From Nibribacter ruber (GTDB taxonomy: Bacteria > Bacteroidota > Bacteroidia > Cytophagales > Hymenobacteraceae), in the NCBI RefSeq assembly GCF_009913235.1, contig NZ_CP047897.1, forward strand, positions 558,001 to 622,000: a DNA stretch of 64,000 bases, written 5' to 3'. How positions within the stretch are numbered: the first letter of the stretch is position 1; each line of letters begins with the position of its first letter. The position numbers were made by a program, and so were the translations under genes. Under the pieces are notes generated by a model. That model made no database searches and had not been told where the DNA came from. It worked only from the letters and a program-made list of their open reading frames with translations. Positions 59,743 through 64,000 of this stretch are shown here, piece after piece.

Positions 59743-60307
59743 GCTTAAATCACTGGACCAGGCGCTTTTCCTGGAGCTGAACGGCCGGCATTCCCCGTTT
59801 TGGGATACCATCATGACCATGGTGTCCAACAAGTATGTGTGGTTTCCGTTTTACGCCATGCTGATCATCTTACTGATCTATTTTTATAGAAGGAAAGGGG
59901 CTTTAATGGTGCTGTCACTGGCCGCCAGTGTGGGTTTGGCAGATTTTGTGTCTTCTGGCATCTTCAAGCCATTTTTTGAGAGACTGCGCCCGTGTCATGA
60001 GGCTGTGATTGGCGCCACTGTGCATGTGGTAGACGGGTGCGGCGGGCGTTACGGATTTGTATCTTCGCACGCGGCCAACTCTTTTGCCATTGTGGTGTTT
60101 TTGTGCCTCATCTTGCCCGGTAGACATTTGTGGCTAAAGATAGCCTTGCTGGTCTGGGCCTTCTTGATTTCCTATAGCCGTATTTACCTGGGCGTGCATT
60201 ACCCCGGAGACATTACCGTAGGCGCAGCCATTGGCATATTCACGGGTTGGCTGGGCGTGTACGTGTACAAACTGCTCACGCAGCGCTACCCTTTCTGGAC
60301 GGCGTAA
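59735..60307 (+). CDS. PAP2 family membrane phosphatase
   Basis: 190 residues with about five or six transmembrane helices. The three phosphatase motifs are present: KPFFERLRP (KxxxxxxRP, near 80-88), VSSHAANSFA (near 109-118, with SSH in place of PSGH) and SRIYLGVHYPGD (SRxxxxxHxxxD, near 147-158). Such enzymes dephosphorylate lipid phosphates or pyrophosphates, for example undecaprenyl pyrophosphate or lipid A, in the envelope. It overlaps hemF by 8 bases and should be co-transcribed with it. Confidence 0.93.
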   Translation: MDKLKSLDQALFLELNGRHSPFWDTIMTMVSNKYVWFPFYAMLIILLIYFYRRKGALMVLSLAASVGLADFVSSGIFKPFFERLRPCHEAVIGATVHVVDGCGGRYGFVSSHAANSFAIVVFLCLILPGRHLWLKIALLVWAFLISYSRIYLGVHYPGDITVGAAIGIFTGWLGVYVYKLLTQRYPFWTA

Positions 60308-60332
60308 AATACACCTACTCACATTATGATAC

Positions 60333-60370
60333 CGTTTTTGGCCTGTTTTCTGGAAAACAGGCCAAAAACG
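60333..60370. repeat. 38-bp palindromic element, copy 21, perfect consensus
   Basis: Left arm CGTTTTTGGCCTGTTTT, centre CTGG, right arm AAAACAGGCCAAAAACG. All 17 bp of the arms pair, and flanking ACC/GGT adds three. It is in the convergent gap between the PAP2 and riboflavin synthase genes and is the reference copy for the family. Confidence 0.97.
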
Positions 60371-60376
60371 GTTCTT

Positions 60377-60964
60377 TTATTTTTGCAGCAGACGCGCCAC
60401 GTATTTACCAATGATGTCAAACTCCAGGTTCACCTTGTCGCCGGGTTTTACTTTGCCCAGATTGGTATGCTCATAGGTGTACGGAATGATGGCCACAGAG
60501 AAGAAGTCTGCTCCAGACTCTACCACCGTCAAGCTGATGCCGTTGATGCAGATAGAGCCTTTCTCTACGGTTACATTGCCAGCCGCTTGTGGAAAATAGG
60601 TAAACCTGAACAGCCAGCTGCCCTGCTGGTCAATCACTTCTTTACAAACGCCAATCTGGTCCACGTGCCCCTGCACAATATGTCCGTCAAAGCGACTGTG
60701 CGCCAAGAGACAACGCTCCAGGTTCACCGTGTCCCCCACTTTCCAATCACCCAGGTTGGTGCGTGAAAGCGTCTCATCTATGGCCGTGACCGTGTAGGTA
60801 TTGCCTTCAATGTTGACCACCGTTAAACACACGCCATTATGCGCCACGCTCTGGTCAATCTTCAATTCTTGGGTGAAAGGACACGTCAAGGTGAAATGCC
60901 GGTTGCTCTGGTCGTCTTGGATGGCAACCACCTGCCCCAATGCTTCTATTATGCCGGTGAACAT
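60377..60964 (-). CDS. ribE: Riboflavin synthase, alpha chain
   Basis: 195 residues with two lumazine-binding repeats: one starts MFTGIIEALGQVVAI with VAHNGVCLTVV (about 1-90), the second starts FDGHIVQGHVDQIG and has ICINGISLTVV (about 97-190). The enzyme disproportionates two molecules of 6,7-dimethyl-8-ribityllumazine to riboflavin. I find no FMN riboswitch upstream; the upstream region is instead the second repeat family. It ends 7 bases from element copy 21. Confidence 0.97.
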   Translation of the reverse strand: MFTGIIEALGQVVAIQDDQSNRHFTLTCPFTQELKIDQSVAHNGVCLTVVNIEGNTYTVTAIDETLSRTNLGDWKVGDTVNLERCLLAHSRFDGHIVQGHVDQIGVCKEVIDQQGSWLFRFTYFPQAAGNVTVEKGSICINGISLTVVESGADFFSVAIIPYTYEHTNLGKVKPGDKVNLEFDIIGKYVARLLQK

Positions 60965-60969
60965 ATTTA

Positions 60970-61037
60970 AGATTTGAAAATGTGAAGATGAGGAGATTTG
61001 AAGATGGTCATTTCCAAATCTTCACATTTTCAAATCT
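60970..61037. repeat. Second repeat family, copy B, as a long inverted repeat
   Basis: Perfect 20-nt arms AGATTTGAAAATGTGAAGAT (60970-60989) and their reverse complement (61018-61037). The loop carries another GAGATTTGAAGATGG word like those at 47008-47044. It lies between the sugar transferase stop and the ribE start, so it may be a terminator or leader structure. Confidence 0.85.
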
Positions 61038-61047
61038 CCAAATAAAT

Positions 61048-62454
61048 TTACTTTCCTCTTCCCTGTACGATAATTTTGATGGTGTAGAGCATCACCCTGA
61101 AGTCCATGGCCAGGGACATGTTTTCAATGTAGAGGATGTCATATTTTAGGCGGCGCACCATTTCCTGCACGTTTTGGGCATACCCGAATTTAACCTGGCC
61201 CAAAGAAGTGATGCCGGGACGTACGCGTTGCAAGTGGCGGTAGTGAGGCGCTTCTTTTGTGATGAGGTCAATGAAGAATTGGCGCTCTGGGCGCGGCCCC
61301 ACCAGGCTCATGTCGCCTTTTAGAACGTTGTAGAACTGAGGCAATTCATCTAATCTGATTTTTCGCATGAACCGGCCAAACTTGGTCACTCTGGGATCCA
61401 GGTCAGAAGAAAGGGCGGGTCCCATTTTTTCGGCGTCCAGGAACATACTCCTAAACTTGTAAATCTTGAAGGGCTTGCCGTGCCAGCCAATGCGCTCCTG
61501 GGCAAAGAACACCGGGCCCGGCGAGGAAAGTTTTACCAGCAAGGCCACGATGGCATACACCGGCAAAAAGCATATCAGAACTACCAATGAGACGCCTAAA
61601 TCAATCACGCGCTTGAGAATTTGTTGCCAAACCGGCATGATCTCCTGCTTCACCTCTATCAAAGGCGTCCCGAACAAATGATTGACTTTCACAGAACCCA
61701 ACAGAATCTGGTATACGTCTGGCAAAATACTAATCCGCACCATCTCTCCTTCCAGAGAACTCAGGATCTGCTCAATTAATTTATGCTCTGAAGGCTCAAT
61801 GGCGATGACCACCTCTTCAATGTCATATTTCTGAATTAGGTCGGGCAGTTCATGGAAGCCGCCCAGACAGGTTACCTGCTCGGGAAAGGCGTGCCCGTTG
61901 GAGGCATCACTCTGCACGAAACCCACCACTTTCAAGCCCAAATGCCAGTTGTGGTACTGGAGTTCATTGTAAACTTCGCGGGCGTTGGTGCTGGAGCCTA
62001 CCACCAGCGTGTTGAAATATATCTCGCCCTCGGCCACCAGCACTTTTAAATGCTTGAGCGCGATGAGCTTGAAGGTGGCGGCCACGAAGAAGTGAATGAG
62101 GAAGTAGGTGGCAATGGTCTTGTAGTATACCTCGCCCCTGGAAATGGCTGGGTCTTCCAGCAGAAACGCGATGAAGATAGCCACGCCGCCGCAGAAAGAG
62201 AAGGTGGCCAGATGAATCACCTCCTTGAACCTGGACTGCCTAAACACGTTGCGGTACCTGCCCAGCAGCGCGTACAGCACCACCCAAATAGAGCCTATGA
62301 TAAAAGAGCGTTCCAGCAAAAACCAGGTAGATCCTTCTGCGGCATCTTGAAGGACATAGCTTCTGGAAAGGTAGAAGATGATCCAAGCCAGGAACGCCGC
62401 CAGAAAATCAGCAAAGACTAATTTGTACGTGTGCAGTGATCTGTTGAGGTGCAT
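61048..62454 (-). CDS. Polyprenyl-phosphate sugar-1-phosphate transferase (WcaJ/exopolysaccharide type)
   Basis: 468 residues from the ATG at 62454 (MHLNRSLHTYKLVFADFLAA). A frame from a TTG at 62493 adds 13 residues and is an alternative. There are four N-terminal transmembrane helices, a CoA-binding-like middle domain (about 145-240, LVVGSSTNAREVYNEL) and one more transmembrane helix before the catalytic domain with PVFFAQERIGWHGKPFKIYK, KFGRFMRKIRLDELPQFYNV and LVGPRPERQFFIDLI. It loads the first sugar of a surface polysaccharide onto undecaprenyl phosphate. No other glycan genes flank it in this window. Confidence 0.93.
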   Translation of the reverse strand: MHLNRSLHTYKLVFADFLAAFLAWIIFYLSRSYVLQDAAEGSTWFLLERSFIIGSIWVVLYALLGRYRNVFRQSRFKEVIHLATFSFCGGVAIFIAFLLEDPAISRGEVYYKTIATYFLIHFFVAATFKLIALKHLKVLVAEGEIYFNTLVVGSSTNAREVYNELQYHNWHLGLKVVGFVQSDASNGHAFPEQVTCLGGFHELPDLIQKYDIEEVVIAIEPSEHKLIEQILSSLEGEMVRISILPDVYQILLGSVKVNHLFGTPLIEVKQEIMPVWQQILKRVIDLGVSLVVLICFLPVYAIVALLVKLSSPGPVFFAQERIGWHGKPFKIYKFRSMFLDAEKMGPALSSDLDPRVTKFGRFMRKIRLDELPQFYNVLKGDMSLVGPRPERQFFIDLITKEAPHYRHLQRVRPGITSLGQVKFGYAQNVQEMVRRLKYDILYIENMSLAMDFRVMLYTIKIIVQGRGK

Positions 62455-62625
62455 TCTGGAGTGGCGGCGGTTCGGGTTTTGAAGAATTATCAATAAGAAC
62501 CCACAAAGCTAACAGCAAAAACGTATTAAAGAGTAGTAATTTTTGAAAGCGGGTTGCGGGTGTTTTACTAATTTAGCAATTCATAGGCGAAAAAAGCCTT
62601 GCTTCTGGTTTAAAAGTACACATGC

Positions 62626-63276
62626 ATGTTGATGGATAGTTACCGGCACAAAGGAATGCGCAAGAGTCTGGTGCGCACCGTACAGGAAAAGGGAATTAAA
62701 GATCAACGCGTCTTGCAAGCCCTGGAACAAGTGCCACGCCATTACTTTTTTGAAAAGGCCTTTCTAGAACAAGCGTACCAGGACAAAGCCTTTCCTATTG
62801 GCGAGGGCCAGACCATTTCGCAGCCTTACACGGTGGCCTACCAGACCGAACTGCTCCAAGTCAACTCGAAAGACAAGGTGCTGGAGATTGGCACCGGTTC
62901 TGGCTATCAGTGCAGCATTCTGTTGCAACTCACGCCCCACGTGTACACCATTGAATACAATGAACCGCTGTACCACAAGGCGCAGAAACAGTTTGAGCTC
63001 ATGGGTTTAAAACCGCATGCCTTTCTGGGAGACGGCTCTGAAGGACTTCCAAAGCACGCCCCTTTTAATAAGATACTGGTGACTGCCGGTGCTCCGGTCA
63101 TCCCGAAGGCCTTAATCACCCAGCTCACCATTGGCGGCATGCTAGTGATTCCGGTAGGTGATGCAGACACCCAGAAGATGATGAGAATCACCCGCCTGGG
63201 GCCCGAGGACTTCACCAAAGAGGAGTTTGACAACTTTAAGTTTGTGCCTTTGCTGGGCAAGCAGGGCTGGCAGTAA
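62626..63276 (+). CDS. pcm: Protein-L-isoaspartate O-methyltransferase
   Basis: 216 residues. It methylates isoaspartate in damaged proteins using S-adenosylmethionine. The characteristic segments are VPRHYFFEKAFLEQAYQDKA (near 37-56), PIGEGQTISQPYTVAYQTEL and the SAM motif VLEIGTGSGYQCSILLQL (near 85-102), then ILVTAGAPVIPKAL and IPVGDADTQKMMR. Two further ATG codons lie within 6 bases of the chosen start. It is divergent from the sugar transferase gene and is followed after 81 bases by the thioesterase gene. Confidence 0.96.
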   Translation: MLMDSYRHKGMRKSLVRTVQEKGIKDQRVLQALEQVPRHYFFEKAFLEQAYQDKAFPIGEGQTISQPYTVAYQTELLQVNSKDKVLEIGTGSGYQCSILLQLTPHVYTIEYNEPLYHKAQKQFELMGLKPHAFLGDGSEGLPKHAPFNKILVTAGAPVIPKALITQLTIGGMLVIPVGDADTQKMMRITRLGPEDFTKEEFDNFKFVPLLGKQGWQ

Positions 63277-63327
63277 TCTTTCTTGTTTCTGGATTAAAAT
63301 TACTGGGTGCCATTCAAGGCAGGCGCG

Positions 63328-63335
63328 TATCTTTG
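63328..63335 (+). promoter_or_regulatory. Probable -7 box of the thioesterase gene
   Basis: TATCTTTG, an exact match to TAnnTTTG, 23 bases before the ATG at 63358. It is followed by CGCC, and a -33 element is not clear. Confidence 0.5.
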
Positions 63336-63357
63336 CGCCAGAATAAATAGCCTTTGT

Positions 63358-63873
63358 ATGCGCAAGCAAAAATTTGTCAAAGAATCTTACGTACGCATGA
63401 CCGAGCTGGTCCTGCCCAATGATACCAACACGCTGCACAACTTAATGGGTGGCCGCATGATGCACTGGATGGACATTGTCTCTGCCATTGCCGCGCAAAA
63501 ACACTCCAACCGCATTGTAGTAACCGCCTCTGTAGACAACGTTTCGTTTAGAGAAAGCATCAGGCTGGGGAACGTGATCACGCTGGAGGCGCAGGTGACC
63601 AGAGCCTTCAGTTCTTCCATGGAAGTGCACATTACCGTGTGGGCCGAGGATATTCCTTCAGGCACCAAAGTAAAGTCAAACGAGGCTTATTTCACGTTTG
63701 TGGCAGTAGACCAGAGCGGCAATCCCATTGACGTGCCAGAAGCCGTGCCGGAAACCGATGACGAAAAAGAGAAATACGCCGGAGCCTTGCGTCGGCGCCA
63801 GCTGCGCCTGATCTTGGGTGGCCGCATGAAACCAGACGATGCTACAGAGTTGAAGTCACTCTTTGAGTTATAA
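63358..63873 (+). CDS. Acyl-CoA thioesterase (hotdog fold)
   Basis: 171 residues from the ATG at 63358 (MRKQKFVKESYVRMTELVLP); a frame from 63307 adds 17 residues that cover the promoter and was rejected. The hotdog fold of the YciA/BFIT type is shown by DTNTLHNLMGGRMMHWMDIV (near 22-41), with the active-site Asn and Asp, then RIVVTASVDNVSFRESIRLG and VITLEAQVTRAFSSSMEVHI. It hydrolyses acyl-CoA. It is cytoplasmic. Its stop lies 2 bases before a palindromic element that fills the space to the next gene. Confidence 0.94.
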   Translation: MRKQKFVKESYVRMTELVLPNDTNTLHNLMGGRMMHWMDIVSAIAAQKHSNRIVVTASVDNVSFRESIRLGNVITLEAQVTRAFSSSMEVHITVWAEDIPSGTKVKSNEAYFTFVAVDQSGNPIDVPEAVPETDDEKEKYAGALRRRQLRLILGGRMKPDDATELKSLFEL

Positions 63874-63875
63874 TT

Positions 63876-63913
63876 CGTTTTTGCCCTATCTCCTGTAAAA
63901 CTGCCAAAAAACG
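63876..63913. repeat. 38-bp palindromic element, copy 22, filling an intergenic spacer
   Basis: Left part CGTTTTTGCCCTATCTC, centre CTGT, right part AAAACTGCCAAAAAACG. It starts 2 bases after the thioesterase stop and ends one base before the ATG of the next gene. The stem is imperfect in the middle, but both ends are conserved. Confidence 0.88.
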
Positions 63914-63914
63914 C

Positions 63915-64000
63915 ATGACTGGCCAACCCCTTGAACCCGCATTTCTGCAAGAGCTTTTTAAGCAGGACACCCTGTACCTGGTACAGGAAGAATCTACTAT
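63915..64000 (+). CDS. Start of an unidentified gene, cut by the window end
   Basis: An ATG at 63915 opens a frame with no stop to the end of the window (MTGQPLEPAFLQELFKQDTL, about 28 residues visible). It follows the palindromic element by a single base and is co-directional with the thioesterase gene. The visible part does not allow family assignment. Confidence 0.6.
   Translation, partial: MTGQPLEPAFLQELFKQDTLYLVQEEST

Noticed and set aside
60965..61047. FMN riboswitch upstream of ribE
   Set aside because: The short region is A/T-rich and is explained by the second repeat family's inverted repeat; none of the RFN conserved stems is present.

Overview
The window looks like chromosomal DNA of a facultatively anaerobic bacterium of the Bacteroidota, probably order Cytophagales and plausibly family Hymenobacteraceae (Rufibacter/Pontibacter-like). 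That placement is an inference from Bacteroidota-type promoters (TTTG-N19-TAnnTTTG, exact in front of the tRNA-Thr gene), the near absence of Shine-Dalgarno sequences, many lipoproteins and outer-membrane barrels, and Bacteroidota-typical families (DUF349 protein, BamA/TamA-like barrels, fused E1 alpha/beta dehydrogenase, clade II NosZ). About 57 protein genes and one tRNA gene are packed tightly, with no prophage, insertion sequence, CRISPR array or rRNA operon.

Layout. 1-4.1 kb: end of a GCS2-type glutamate-cysteine ligase-like gene, an N-formylglutamate amidohydrolase-like gene, a holin-like membrane protein, a nucleoid-associated protein and a DUF2459 protein. 4.7-11.2 kb: a complete clade II nitrous oxide reductase operon (cytochrome c lipoprotein, nosZ, membrane protein, nosL, nosD, nosF, nosY). 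11.5-17.4 kb: thioredoxin-like protein, small lipoprotein, a heme-copper/NnrS-like membrane protein and a B12-dependent ribonucleotide reductase. 18.0-22.5 kb: a probable nitric oxide stress module (RIC/ScdA di-iron repair protein, hemerythrin, DUF1858/DUF2249 protein, NnrS-like membrane protein, DUF59 protein, Rrf2 regulator with three cysteines). Together these two regions suggest a cell that respires N2O, repairs NO damage and makes deoxyribonucleotides without oxygen, while hemF at 58.8 kb needs O2. 22.8-38.3 kb: envelope and housekeeping genes including gyrA, two tandem M14 carboxypeptidase-fold proteins that have lost zinc ligands, a BamA-like barrel, an S1/P1 nuclease, tRNA-Thr and a DUF349 protein. 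38.5-64 kb: pdxH, DUF1015, maf, gpsA, an efflux adaptor/TolC pair, sdaAB, tryptophan 2,3-dioxygenase, an FAD oxidoreductase, an ECF sigma operon, an RNA methyltransferase, a TamA-like barrel, the E1 dehydrogenase, hemF, PAP2 phosphatase, riboflavin synthase, a sugar transferase, pcm and a thioesterase.

The most striking signal is a dispersed palindromic element that I do not recognise as a named family. Twenty-one intergenic copies are present, 20 of them exactly 38 bp, built from an arm CGTTTTTGGCCTGTTTT, a 4-nt centre (usually CTGG or CCAG) and the reverse-complement arm. Copies vary with compensatory base changes, so the hairpin seems to be conserved. They sit in 9 of 11 convergent gene gaps, are often nested inside larger locus-specific palindromes or abut terminators, and in three places fill the spacer directly before a start codon. 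A 38-bp match with identical ends lies in frame inside a coding region, and weaker ones lie in two others. No REP-type transposase gene is visible to explain their spread.
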